Positions 30,701-41,767 are shown, counted from the stretch's first letter. The stretch is DNA of 64,000 nucleotides from Anniella stebbinsi (GCA_029215795.1 JARDYH010000001.1:229055654-229119653); one strand, 5' to 3'. Notes: generated from the sequence alone by a model not told the origin. Numbers and translations are program-made.

Positions 30701-32862
30701 GGCGCTTCCAGGCAAAGTCACAGTGGCACAGGTGCCTCTAGGCAAAGTCTCAGAGCACAGACGACCCAGAACTAACTCCCTGCATGCCCGGTACAGGGAG
30801 GGCACCACACGCCTGCTCATGGTGGTGCGACATGGCGGCTTGTAGTATGGAACCACAAGAGCCATCAGCCTCTTGAAGTCTGCGTTCTCGATGAGGCTGA
30901 ATGGCTGGTCTTCCAACGCCACCATCTCACCGATGCAATTGGTGATCTGGTTGGGCGTTGGAAAACGCCACCTTGTGGCTCCATACTTCCCCCACCCCAT
31001 CTCTTCCATGGTGGCCTGGTGAAGCCTCTTGGGGATGGGAGTTCGAGGGCTGGCAGAAGTTGCAGGAGCCTTCTGCTTGCCCTTGCTAGCACCAGTCTGC
31101 TGCGAGGTGCCCGCCTCAGTCCCAAGCAAAACAGACTGGTGGTGCCTCTGCATGTGGTGGCTGAGGTTGGTGGTGGTGAAGTGGCTTGGCATTTTCCCCC
31201 TGCTCACAGTCATCTTGCAGTGGCGACAGACAGCAAAGCGGGAATCCACTCCCACCTCAAAGTGGTCCCACACCTTGCTTGTCTGTCACTTCTGGGGTGA
31301 CACAGACGGCCCGCCGGTGCCTTCACTCTGTGGTGTCACCTCAGGAGCAAGGGAATGAGTGGAATAGAGGACAGATTGTGGAGAGCGAGGCTCTGCTGCT
31401 GCCTGCTCTTTCTCTTGCCCCACATCAGAGTCCTCCTTCTCACTCTGAACCGCGCTGACTCCCACAAGGTCTGGGAAAAGTTCCATCAGCAGGTTCACAG
31501 GCTCACCCACCGAAGAAGGAGCTGGAGATTAGGGGTGTGCACGGACCCCCCGGATCGGATCGGGACCCGGATCGGGACCTCCAATTTTGTCCCGGACCGG
31601 TTCGGACAAAATCGGAGGCCCCCCGGACCGGATCGAGTCCGATCCCGACCCAAAAATCGTAAATTTTTGGATCGGCCGCCATTTTTTCCCCATAGACTTG
31701 CATTGCAATGCAAGTCTATGAGGAAAAAATGGCGGCGGGTGGCTGAGGGGGGGCCTAACTCCCTCCCCCCCCGGGGCCGTCCGCTGTGGACGGCCCCGGC
31801 AGGTAAGCCCCCTCCCCCGCGCTCCCTACCCCCCCTGGGGCCGCCCGCTTCCATCCGCTGGCGCCCGCGGGTGCCAGCGGATAGAAGCGGACGGCTCCGG
31901 GGGGGGGGTAAGCCCCCTTCCCCGCCACTGCTTACCTTCTCGGCCCGTCCGCTCCCGTCCGGCGCCGGCGGCTACTACCAGCGGGCTCCGCGGCCTACTC
32001 TCGAGTAGCGTGCCGGGTGATGACATCACCCGGCGCGCCACCCTAGAGCAGGCCGCGGAGCCTGCTGGTAGTAGTAGGCGCCGGGACGGGAGCCGCCGGG
32101 ACGGGAAGGTAAGGGCCCCCCTCCCCCCTCCGCGCGCCCCCTCCTCCCCTCCACGCACCCCCTGCTTACCTTCTCGGCCCGTCCGCTCCCGTCCGGGGCC
32201 AGCGGCTACCACCAGTAGGCTCCGCGGCCTGCTCTAGAGTAGCGCGCCGGGTGATGACATCACCCGGCGCGCCACCCTAGAGCAGGCCGCGGAGCCCGCT
32301 GGTAGTAGCTGCTAGTGCCGGACGGGAGCGGACGGGCCGAGAAGGTAAGCGCCCCCCTCCTCCCCCCCCCGCTGTCCACTTTCATCGGCGGGCGCCCGCT
32401 GGTGCCCGCCAATGGAAGCGGCGGTGGGCGCCAGTGGGCGCCTGCCGATCCGCCGATCCGCCGAACCGGTTCGGAGCCTTTTCGGACCGGTTCGGATTGG
32501 ATCGGCCGATCCAGCTGCGGGATCGGAAATCGGATAATTTATCCGATTTCCCACTGGACCGGACTCGGATCGTGGATCGGGTCCGATCCAGTGCACATCC
32601 CTACTGGAGATAGTCCTCCTTGTTCACGGCCACTGCTGCTCCCAGCACCTGCCTCAGGTAGTTCAAAGAGTGCCCTGCAGGCACTACTTTGAGTTGCCTC
32701 TGCCTGCTTCTGCTGCCCCAGTGGAGGACGCCTCAGTTTAACTGGGGGTGTGGAAGAAGCCTGCCTGCTGCTGGTCCCAGCAGCAGCAGCAGTGCCGCAC
32801 CCAGAGCGGCCTCTCCCAAGTGCTGCCTTAGCAGCAGGAGCCCTTTGTGTCCCACACTTCAT
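30680..32862 (-). pseudogene. BED-finger hAT transposase, amino-terminal half, disrupted
   Basis: This would be the transposase that mobilises the family. The likely start is the ATG at 32862, giving an Ala/Ser-rich head (MKCGTQRAPAAKAAL). The frame is interrupted at 32604 by the nested element (31530-32603). Subtracting that element and one 8-bp duplication (1,082 bases) restores the same frame, and the reading then continues through VNLLMELFPDL and an acidic linker. An in-frame TGA lies at 31286-31288. After it come TSKVWDHF and a BED zinc finger (CRHC, then LSHHMQRHH), a basic linker, and a conserved hAT segment (DQPFSLIENADFKRLM, then YYKPPCRTTMSRRVVPSLY). Similarity ends around 30770. 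The DDE/RNase H core and the C-terminal dimerisation region are absent. Confidence 0.85.
31530..32603. mobile_element. Non-autonomous hAT element, GGATCGG family, copy C, nested (1,074 bp)
   Basis: It has TAGGGGTGTGCACGG and GTGCACATCCCTA ends and a perfect 8-bp duplication CTGGAGAT (31522-31529 and 32604-32611). It is nearly identical to copy A over the left 400 bases, with only a few substitutions and homopolymer differences visible, but has two hairpin units (centres 32023 and 32257, 234 apart) instead of four. It is inserted in the transposase reading frame of its own parent element. Confidence 0.93.
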
Positions 32863-32956
32863 TATTATTTATTTTTATTTTTATTATATTATATAAGTAT
32901 GTGTGCTTTGCCCACAGTTTGTGTTTTCTATGTAGCAGCAGGCTACACAGTCCAGC

Positions 32957-32957
32957 A

Positions 32958-32988
<31 letters not shown>

Positions 32989-33016
32989 AGCAAGCACACA
33001 CACACACACACACACA
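32957..33016. repeat. (CA)n microsatellite
   Basis: Two CA tracts separated by CTCACAAGCAAG, between the transposase ATG and its predicted promoter; it would lie in the 5' leader or a leader intron. Confidence 0.9.
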
Positions 33017-33363
33017 GATAGAGAGAGATAGAAAGAGAGTATAGAAATTTTTTATTATTATTTGGGGGGGAGGGTTCAGAGAGAAAAAGAAAAACAAACA
33101 CACTCACTCCCAAAGACAAACTACAGATATTTTAAAGACAAACTGAACTAACAGACAAACTAACAAACAAACGTGATATCTACAATAGAGAAAGGAAAGG
33201 CAAGAGAGAAAAATAGAGTGAGAGAGCACAAGGAAAGCTGAAGAAAAAGACCAGAAACTCCTCAACACCTCCAAATTCAAGTACAATCTCCACCAGCTCC
33301 AAAACAAACACTCCAACCTCCAACTCAGTCACCCCACAAAGAGCCAAAAGGGAAGGACTGAGA

Positions 33364-33410
33364 ATATATACTGGGTTTTCTACTAAGCCCTCCTCCAGCA
33401 TTGCGATTGG
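33364..33410 (-). promoter_or_regulatory. Candidate transposase promoter (TATA and CCAAT)
   Basis: On the minus strand CCTCCAATCGC (CCAAT box at 33406-33410) lies about 36 bases upstream of CAGTATATATTC (TATA at 33364-33370). This is the usual spacing of a simple eukaryotic promoter. Transcription would begin near 33335 and run toward the ATG at 32862. Confidence 0.45.
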
Positions 33411-33546
33411 AGGCTGAAGAAAGTCTTCACAGGATTGGGTGATTCAGTCAATGTAGTCTAAAGCACAATTGGTGGATCAAGCTGTCAAACACACATACAC
33501 ACACACAGAGCCTCCCCCCCTTACTGGACTTTTAAAATAATAAAGT

Positions 33547-33806
33547 TTAACCTTTGTTTCCCACTAAAGTCTTGCACCAATGTGTCTCAAATTTTCAGCA
33601 CATGAGGGGGCATAAGTCCTCTCCCATGTGAGCGAGTTTCAGCTTTCTACCTCTTAAAACAAACAAATAAATCCCATGTAAAATGCCATGAATAAACCTT
33701 TGTTTCCCACTAAAGTCTTGCACCAATGTGTCTTTCAGCACATGAGGGGGCATAAGTCCTCTCCCATGTCAGCGAATTTCAGCTTTCTACCACTTAAAAC
33801 AAAAAA
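33547..33806. repeat. Two-copy tandem repeat of about 146 bp upstream of the transposase
   Basis: Two nearly identical units share CTTTGTTTCCCACTAAAGTC, TTGCACCAATGTGTCT, CAGCACATGAGGGGGCATAA and TTCAGCTTTCTACC. They begin near 33547 and 33692. They lie between the right terminus and the promoter, so they may have duplicated regulatory sequence. Confidence 0.85.
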
Positions 33807-34002
33807 GTTACAGCACATTCTTTTTCAAAATGGAAAGAAAAACACCATTTAAAATGATCCGATCCGCTGATTTTTTCCGATCTGGATCGGACCTCGGCGG
33901 ATCAGATTGGAGGGTAGGTCAGATCGGATTTTTCCGATTTTGGGGTGGATCGGATTCAGATCGTGGATCCGATCCGATCCGATGCACACCCCTAGTGAAA
34001 AT

Positions 34003-35479
34003 GCTGGCTATTTCAATATGGGGGCAGTGCCCTCACTCAGATTTGGTTTCACATCATCATGTTGACAAATCTGATTGGCTAAATAGCATTTATCAGGAAG
34101 TCTGTTCAGAATGAGATCAGCACTTCTGACCCTCTCTCTGATTTGGCTTTGTGACTTCATAATGAAGGCAATATGAATAAAGCCAGGAAAGTTTCATGAA
34201 CTTCCCTCTGATCCCCAATTTTTCATGGGCAAAATTCAGCACAATCCTAGACAAATTATCACAAAAAGAATGTGCAGAGTAGCTTTTCTTAATAAGCCTT
34301 AGAGATAACCCTGTTTTTCATTATTGTTAAAAATTAGAAACATTTTTGAATTCCATAATCAATATTTAAGAGTGTTACATTTTTAGATCATAAAATTATA
34401 TCTGTTCAAAAGTTTCTCAAAAACTAAAAAGCCTGTGGAACATATTTGTACTAATGAATTCATTGTTCACACTTCAGAGCAAAGAAAAGAGCTATGCATA
34501 GGGAGAAATAGCCAATAAAGAGACAAAGGAACAACCCAAAACCTGCACTACTGTAACTCCAATTCTGCACCAAGGAAAGCTCAGTTCTGTTAGCTGTTTT
34601 AATTAACCATATTTGCATATTTTTCTCAGTTTGTATAATTTATTCTGCTTGTGCTCATCATGGAAAGAGCAATACACATTGAACATAAGGCAAGGCACTG
34701 AACCCATCCCACAACCACTAGAGATCCCAGCCATCTTGCTAGGCATTGACTACCACAGACTTCCTCTGCTGTCATACAGGCTAGAATCTTGATTTTAAAA
34801 ATAAAAAAATATGAAGCAAATTCTTCAGCGGCCTTTTCTGCAGATTTACAAAACAAATAAAGTCCTGAATAAGAAGAATAATTTGGTTGGGGTTTCAGCT
34901 TGATATAAACGAGAAAAGAAACAAAAAACCACCAGGCATTCATTAATGTCCTAGCATTTGCAACTGCTTCTGAAGTACCCTCAACAATAGTGATATGCAA
35001 ACAGCAGGCATGTGGGAAATTGAGCTTCTTCTATAACCGGTATGTGTGCTTGCCAGCAATGCTCCTTTCCATCGTCAAAACTTTTTTTTAGAGACCAGCA
35101 CATTCTTGTGAACAATCTGAAAGCTTCTCAACACTTCTATTCAATAAATGTCCCAGGAAATGTGTGTTACCCAATGAGAGACAGAGAAACAGAAACAGAT
35201 CCACTAAGCCCATATTCTGATTGATTGATATATTTAAGTAAACAAATAAGTGCCAGTCACGTAGGGTTTCTTTGTGGGGAGTGGGTGCTTCAGCAAAGAG
35301 CCAAATGTTGAGTCTTGAGTTGTGGTTCAATGGATGCCTTCAGATTGCAAAAGGTATCTATTCATATGCTTGTCTCTTCCCCCCAACCCATCTCCACCAC
35401 TATCAACATTGCTCACACATTCACAAACTCCTTTTGAAGTTCCATGAGGTTAAAGGGGATTTACATTTCAATTTATTTC
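34003..35479. other. No gene recognised
   Basis: AT-rich sequence without exon motifs or pairable transposon ends. Confidence 0.5.
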
Positions 35480-35612
35480 TTTACAAGGGGGGTGGGTGTT
35501 GAGCCTCTTTCAGTTGGAGGAGCTCTCAGGGTGCATTCTAATGGTGGGCGTGGGGCTGAAGGTGAAAGGAACAGAACCAAAATATCAACAAAAAAAATAC
35601 CAGCATATTTTA

Positions 35613-36403
35613 TAGGGATGTGCATTGTATCGGACCCGATACCCGATACCGATACAAATTAGAGGAAATCGGGCATCCGATGTCCAATTACGATGCTGGC
35701 CGCAGGAGGTCTGATTTCTCCCAATCCAATTTTTTTCAATCTGATTAATATCAGAAAAAAATGGAAAATTGGGCCTCCATTTTACGTGTTTTCCTCATAG
35801 ACTTGCATTGCCTATAAGGAAATGCAAGTCTATGGGGAAAACACGGCAGCGGGTGAGTGGGGACCTCCCTCTCCCTCCCTCCCCCCACTCACACTCCTTA
35901 CCTGCCAGCATCCCACGCTGCCACCCGCTGCTTCCATACTACTGATAAACAGGCTTTGCGGTCTGCTTCTCTGTAGTGCGCAATGCGACGGGTGATGATG
36001 TCACCTGTTGCGTCGCACTGTACTGAGAAGCAGGCCGCAAAGCCTGTTTCTCAGTAGATGGAAGCAGCGGACAACAGCGTGGGCCGGCAGGTAAGGAGCG
36101 TGAGGTTGGAGGGAGGGGGAGATCCCCCCTTACCTGCCAGTGTAGTCTGCTGCCGTCCGCTGCCATCATCTACTGCTAATTAGGCTTAGCAGCCTTGTTC
36201 TCAGTAGATCGATGAGGCGCCAGGTGCATGCCTATAGGGAAAACACCTAAAATGGTGGTCCAATATCGAAATCAGAACTTCTGATTTTGTATTGGTATTG
36301 GATCAGATACGATAACATGGACTTCCAATTTTTCCAATCCGATATTTTTCAAAATCTGAAGTTCCAATGTCGATTCAATTTTTGGGGTCCGTGCACATCC
36401 TTA
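35613..36403. mobile_element. Diverged GGATCGG-family hAT, GATACC variant, copy D (791 bp)
   Basis: Ends TAGGGATGTGCATTG and GTGCACATCCTTA with a perfect 8-bp duplication ATATTTTA (35605-35612 and 36404-36411). The terminal repeats and the CATAGACTTGCATTG palindrome match copies A and C, and a central hairpin contains GGGTGATGATGTCACC. The subterminal motifs, however, are CCCGATACCGATAC rather than GGATCGG at the left, and GATACGATA and CCGATATT at the right. It is nested in an older hAT element. Confidence 0.88.
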
Positions 36404-36782
36404 ATATTTTAGCTTAAGAGTTCTTACTGCCAGGAACTGAGCCTTAAGAGAGGCATTTCACCATTTTAGGATGGGGAATAACTGCACAAAAGCTGGGAAA
36501 CAAGCAACCATTGTTTGAGGGAAAGGAGGTGGACCCAGGGAAGGAGGTGTGGCTTTCTGGGGAAACCAGGGAACAGGGGACTGTCTGAATGCTCAGAAGG
36601 TGGTGCAGTGTTGATTATATGACACTGCTGTAATCGCACACCCTCCCCATGTCTTTCTGCCAAAGCTGCAGAGAGAAAAAAGGACTTACCCCAACTTTTT
36701 TCTCCAAAGCAAGGACACGCAAGACGATGTGAAGACAGTCCCTCGCCTCTCTCCAGAGTCACAGCAGAGGCATTGCTGGGCG

Positions 36783-36827
36783 TTCCTGGTGGAAGGTGAC
36801 CTGAGATTGGTCGCCTTCCACCAGGAA
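36783..36827. repeat. Short near-perfect hairpin
   Basis: TTCCTGGTGGAAGGTGACC is followed after a 7-base loop by GGTCGCCTTCCACCAGGAA, 19-bp arms with one mismatch. It lies in the unclassified insertion within the hAT element at 35488-37038. Confidence 0.85.
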
Positions 36828-37184
36828 GAAGGCAGAGGCGGCTCTAGTCCCTGGATGGCTGCCAAGAAACCCTGTGCTCCCTCCTCAGCATTGGGATTAC
36901 CTGATGCCACCCTAGGGGAGGGAAGCCATGGAGTTTCTGGGGGACATGGCACCAACCCAGTGCTGTGAAGGCACCCCCCAGGATTGGGACCTCAGGAGGG
37001 ATAGATTGACCGCTGGAGCTGAATTTCTGCACTCCTGGTTTACAACATTTCTGTATCACTCATCAACACAATGTTCTCTGTTGGTTCAGCAATAAAAGTT
37101 AAAACCATGAAGTAAAGATACACCTAAAATGGTTAAAACAGAACTTCAAAAAAGCAGAATAAAACCAACAACAGCAATAGTGCC

Positions 37185-37345
37185 AGGTATTTTATAAACC
37201 CTAAAACTAAAAGCCTGGGGAAAATAAAAGGTTTTCACCTGGCACTGAAGAGACCACAACATAAGCACCTGGGGAAACTGGCTGGGGAGGGAATTCCATA
37301 CGTGAGGTGCCAACCACTGCAAGGGCGATGCTTTTGAGGGCATGG
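37185..37345 (-). repeat. Antisense LINE 3' fragment
   Basis: Read on the minus strand, GTGGTTGGCACCTCACGTAT, GAATTCCCTCCCCAGCC and CTCTTCAGTGCCAGGTGAAAA resemble the end of a non-LTR reverse transcriptase and its 3' region. Clade not assigned. Confidence 0.5.
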
Positions 37346-37970
37346 AAGTGGGACTGACATCATCTCACTGGTTGCACAGACCTAGCCACATAACTTGCAG
37401 GATGGTAGCTAATGGCTCTATGTGTCTGTTACTTATTTATGAATCCATATGTCAGTTGGTAAAAATACTCAAAGTGATGCACAATTCAAAGCACAAAAAC
37501 AAGCAACAAACTAAAATGTTCACAAGAAAATGCCTAAAAATAGGAGTGGCAGCAGAGCATCTCACTTAAAACTATTCAGCAACATAATAGAAAATGCTTT
37601 CCAAACAATTTTTTAAAAAGTCTTCTCTTGGCAACAAGATGAGTATAATTTTGTTTGGCGTGTCTTCAAAGACAGCAAATAGAACAACTGAAGAGGCCCT
37701 GCCCCATGCTGTTCCGGATCTAAGTTCAGGGACAAACTGCACATTTTCCATCGTTTTATGGAACAGTTCAAGCTATGGACACCATATTTTGAGTCAAGTT
37801 TTGACATTAGCATTTTTTTTGTACCTAGCTCATGCCTTGGCGTGGCATCTGGAATGCTGCAGTGTGCATAGAAAGTGTTCTGTTAATATAAGGTCCTGTT
37901 CCTCCTTCTCGAAGCATGTGGAGAAGATTTAAAGAGAGTTGTGCAGATAACTGGGAAGTTTTGGTTTGGG
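37346..37970. other. No gene recognised
   Basis: AT-rich sequence; no exon or transposon end recognised. Confidence 0.5.
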
Positions 37971-37978
37971 CAGTATCC

Positions 37979-38296
37979 TAGGGTGACCACATGGAAAGGA
38001 GGACAGGGCTCCTGTCTCTTTAACAGTTGTGTAGAAAAGGGAATTTCAGCAGGTGTCATTTGTAGGCTTGCAGCACCTGCTGAAATTTCCTCTTCATCAC
38101 AACAGTTAAAGCTTCAGCAGTTCTGCTCTCTTTGTACCTGGTCAAGGGGCAGGGCTCCTGCAACTTTAACTGTTGTGATGAAGAGGGAATTTCACCAGGT
38201 GCTGCATGCCTACAAATGACACCTGCTGAAATTCCCTTTTCAATACAACTGTTAAAGATACAGGAGTCCTGTCCTCCTTTCCATGTGGTCACCCTA
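37979..38296. mobile_element. Palindromic hAT-like MITE, TAGGGTGACC family, copy 2
   Basis: TAGGGTGACCACATGG and CCATGTGGTCACCCTA form the ends; flanking octamers CAGTATCC (37971-37978) and CAATATCC (38297-38304) differ at one base. The arms are inverted over most of the 318 bp, including the GGAATTTCAGCAGGTGTCAT block. Confidence 0.9.
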
Positions 38297-41200
38297 CAAT
38301 ATCCTGAGCTATCTCATTATTACTTGGCATTTGTATGTGAGTATGTGGCTTTATATATGCACACTTTTTAGCTTATTTTACCTTTATAAACTGGTATCTA
38401 CTTATTTATCCTTTTAGATGTTTACTTTTAGGACTACTGCATGCAGTCCCTTGCCAACTTATTTTGTAACATGTATATGTTTTTATAGTTACATTTATTA
38501 GGGGAAAGATTGGCAAGAGTCCTAAACTGGAGAGTTTTAACTTTTAAAATTAACTTTTGAGTATATTTTACTTTGGTTTTCAGAAGGAGTTTTTAACAAA
38601 TAATTAAAACAGTTTTAAATATAACACCGCTTTTCTATAGGTTTTAACACTGCAGTGGTTCATATTGTTAATTGTGTTGTATGTATTGTATACAGTGTGT
38701 TTGCATAGATGTGAGTGTTTATTTTACCACTACAGGTTAAAACGGGTTTGGTATTTGGAATGGTTGTTTTTAGGTATAGATAGGTTTTTATAACACCACA
38801 ACATTGTGTTTTTGCGGATTTGATATATATTGTGCTGTTCCCATGTGTGTGTGTGTGGCCCTTTCTTCACCAGAGGGGTGTAGAGGGCCGGAGGGGCAGT
38901 GAACCTGGAAGTGCCTGCTTCCAGGTTCATCGCCCCAATGCACATGTAATTGTGCGACGGCCTGGGTTCCTCCTAGGCCATTGCATGTCGCAGCTGTCAT
39001 TTTTTTCCCTTTTACCCGGGAGGAGCGCAGGAGCACTCCTCCGCAAAATATACATTTTTTTAAAAAAAACTTGTGCGTGCGGGCCCCCACCCCCTCCATG
39101 CCCTCCCGGGGGTGGCGAAACTGGTGCCACCCCCTCCCCTGATGGGCACGGAGCCGCACGATGCGGCTCCCTGCTCATTTGCTGCTGTGCTTACTTGCGC
39201 ATAAGTGCTGCAGCACTGAGGATGGGCAGCCACATCTTCCGTGGTCCCAGGAAGTTCCCATGACCGCAGAAGATTCAGGATTTTTAGGTTTCTGTTATCC
39301 CTGGAAAATCCTGTGGCCGCCCCTCCTCCCTCCCCGGGAGTCCCTGTGCATCATTTGGACTCACAGGGACCAGCCAGGGGCTATCTCAGGCAAAACATCT
39401 GGTGTGGAAAGCGCCTGTGTGTGTGTGTTTTAACTAGATTTTTTTTAAAAAAATTAAAAATATATTAATATGGTTTTATCTACATTTATTGATACCAATG
39501 CCCCCAAATCAGTTGCTCTCTTTTATTGTTGGAGAGCTACAATCAAAACTGTACTGCAACTGTACTACAATCATACAGCAGAAAATAATCTAGATGCAGT
39601 GCAGATAAGTCAAGAAAGCGAACCAAGCCACTTATTCAAGTTAAGTCACACCTGTGCATTAGGGCTGGCCATTCAGGAGGACAGCTGGCCTTGTGGGCTT
39701 GTGTGAGCAAATAAAATGTCCCAGCCAGTGCAGCTCTTCTTTGTTACCCGCCCACCTCCTCTGCAGCTCCAACTACTTGAGTCACTATTCCGAGGAAACA
39801 CATGAGTGTGCAAAGCAGCCAATGAGGTTCTACCTTGCTGCTGCTCCAGTAGCAATGGGAAAGCCCAGAGAGACAATAACTGGGCATGGTAGCAATTTGA
39901 ACTTTACATGTATGCCAGGCACACCTGCACACACACAAACATGCTTCCAGGAATTCATCAGCCCTCTAGTGAAACCTTTTAGGAAATGAATATTAAAAAC
40001 ATTGTGCATTATCCTTGAGGCAATGCTAATTCCCAATCGGGCTAGCGATGCGCCCCGCTGGTGCAACAGAATGGGAGGAAGCATGGCAGCAGTACTGGAT
40101 ACTGCCCCTTAATTAAAGGGGACAGGAAGACCAGATGTTGGAGTGGGGGGACAGAAAAAAATAACTCTTTTTTCCCCCTCATCCTGTAATGCAGATTCAG
40201 AATTAAAATAACCAAAACCACCAAGTAAAACCGGCTGAGCCATTCCCCATCAGTTGACAAGCCTAGTACAATGTCCTGAGCCCAGGAAAGCCATTTAAAG
40301 GGGTTCTTGCAGACTGCCAACAAATTAATAACTACAGAGTGAGCAATATGTGTTTAATAGCTCTGGATGAACATTTCAGGTATCACAAAAGGAAAGGCAT
40401 TTTGTAGCAACTCGCTGCCTTATGATTGATTGGTGGCTGAACTTTGAGTTCTACAATAGAGCCTTGACCATCTAAACTGCATTTGTGTTCTTTCCCTCCT
40501 ACCTTTCTTATGGGGAAGGAACTTACATTCCTGACTGAAAATCTACAGAAAGTTGGATCCAAAGCAGTTTATTCTAAGCTTCCTTTTACCTGACTGTACA
40601 TCCCCACCAATCTACAAGCATTCAATACCCGATAAGAGACTATTTCTAATCGGAAGGAAGGAAGGAAAACAAGAAAAGGGAAGGGCAAATGACAGAGAAC
40701 AGGAAAGAAAAAGGGTCATGAGAATGAACGCAGATAGGAAAAAGAAAGGGAAGGAGGTAGAATAAAGAGAGAGAGAGAATGGAGAAAATTTGCAAAAAAT
40801 TGATGAGCAAGGGAAAGCTTTAATGAGGTTATGAAGGTTAAAAGGAGATAGTGTTCATCTTTGTTATTTCATCCTCATTTTTCCTTATCTATTTATTTTA
40901 TGAAACAGCCTAGCTCCTTATTAAAATCCATATGCCAAACTATACAAACCTCAATTTCCACAGTAGTTTTTCCTCACTGCAGAAAATCTGTCCAGCTGCA
41001 AGTTAGAATAAACTCTGTCCAAAGCCCATATGCTTCTGTGAACTGAAGTTCTGCTGATGCACAGGGTAGTTGCCAGTATGACCCCTGCAAACCAGCTACA
41101 GTATTCAGTGGGCCAGTTCACATATCATGATAATAATCTACAGTGGGTTGGTTGTTCGCTCACTAACTCACGTTACTCCAGACAGATGATCAGGCACTCT

Positions 41201-41334
41201 GCGGCTTGCCATGGCTTGTTTCCCTCTTAAGTCTCTTGCCTGCTGCCTGCAAATATCCCATGGGCCTTTGCGGCACAACCTCAGCAGCCTACTCTGCTAA
41301 TGAGCACTCATTAGCAAACTAGAGGGGGATTTGG
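38297..41334. other. No gene recognised; GC-rich block at about 38870-39420
   Basis: AT-rich flanks surround a GC-rich block with local inverted words (CCTGGAAGTGCCTGCTTCCAGG near 38909, split motif; GGGAGGAGCGCAGGAGC near 39018). It resembles a transposon body but no ends could be paired. A GA-rich tract (about 40655-40780) is also present. No exon supported. Confidence 0.45.
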
Positions 41335-41465
41335 CAGGATCTATACTACTGCTTTATAATGGTATTGAAGTGCACTGACAACTGTTGGGCCCCATGACAC
41401 ATTCCATATCCCGTTTTCAAACTGCTTTCATAGTGCTATATCTTGCTTGATGTAGATCTGGCCCC
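41335..41465. mobile_element. Palindromic MITE, AGATCTACACCA family, further copy
   Basis: ATACTACTGCTTTATAATGG, GTGCACTGACAACTGTTGG and the end TGTAGATCTGGCCCCTAG identify it as a relative of 5081-5397 and 61752-61978. Confidence 0.6.
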
Positions 41466-41579
41466 TAGTTTGTACTCTTAGAGGCTGCAGTCCTTTACCC
41501 ACTCACCTGGGAATATGCCCTATTGAATTCATGTATATACATGTATCAAATTGCACCATTACTCTTACATACTGACCAG

Positions 41580-41767
41580 GTTCGGATGACACATTAACCC
41601 ATGATGGTTTATTTTCCTGAGTTACCCATGGTGTCTGAGTGTGTTAGAATGCTGTTTTTCCCACCGACAATGATTTATTTACCCCAAATAAGCCACCCTG
41701 GTAAACCACAATCTGCAGTAAAGATTATTTTACCCATCGTTGGTTAGTGTGTCATCCGACACTCAAT
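41580..41767. mobile_element. Palindromic MITE, TTCGGATGACACATTAACC type
   Basis: The left end GTTCGGATGACACATTAACC is mirrored by GGTTAGTGTGTCATCCGAC at the right, with inner inverted words AACCCATGATGGTTTA and TTTACCCATCGTTGG. No target duplication resolved. Confidence 0.65.

Larger units (their letters stand above)
29120..33994 (-). mobile_element. Parent-type hAT element of the GGATCGG family (4,875 bp)
   Basis: Ends TAGGGATGTGCACTG and GATGCACACCCCTA are flanked by a perfect 8-bp duplication GTGAAAAT (29112-29119 and 33995-34002). GGATCGG/CCGATCC motifs crowd both ends, as in the short copies. Inside, on the minus strand, are a TATA/CCAAT-like promoter (33364-33410), the amino-terminal half of a BED-finger hAT transposase (30680-32862), and downstream a duplicated region and four diverged 150-bp repeats. 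A short family member (31530-32603) is inserted within the coding region; without it the element is about 3.8 kb. The catalytic and dimerisation parts of the transposase are missing, so the element cannot move by itself now. Confidence 0.9.
35488..37038. mobile_element. Non-autonomous hAT element, GGGGTGGGAACC family, copy 2, interrupted
   Basis: The left part (35488-35604) and right part (36412-36567 and about 36978-37038) align with the intact copy at 18803-19132, for example CAGCATATTTTA with CCGCATATTGTA and GGAGGTGTGGCTTTCTGGGG with its counterpart. The flanking octamers TTTACAAG (35480-35487) and TTTACAAC (37039-37046) match at seven of eight positions. It is split once by the hAT at 35613-36403 and again by about 410 bp of unclassified sequence (36568-36977). 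Confidence 0.75.

Noticed and set aside
33547..33806. Possible CRISPR-like repeat and spacer pattern
   Set aside because: There are only two long units with no unique spacer, in a eukaryotic transposon. Other regular arrays in the window are likewise microsatellites or tandem repeats.
38788..39263. Several overlapping open frames of 80-147 codons
   Set aside because: They lie in a GC-rich repeat-like block, overlap each other on both strands, and show only low-complexity composition.
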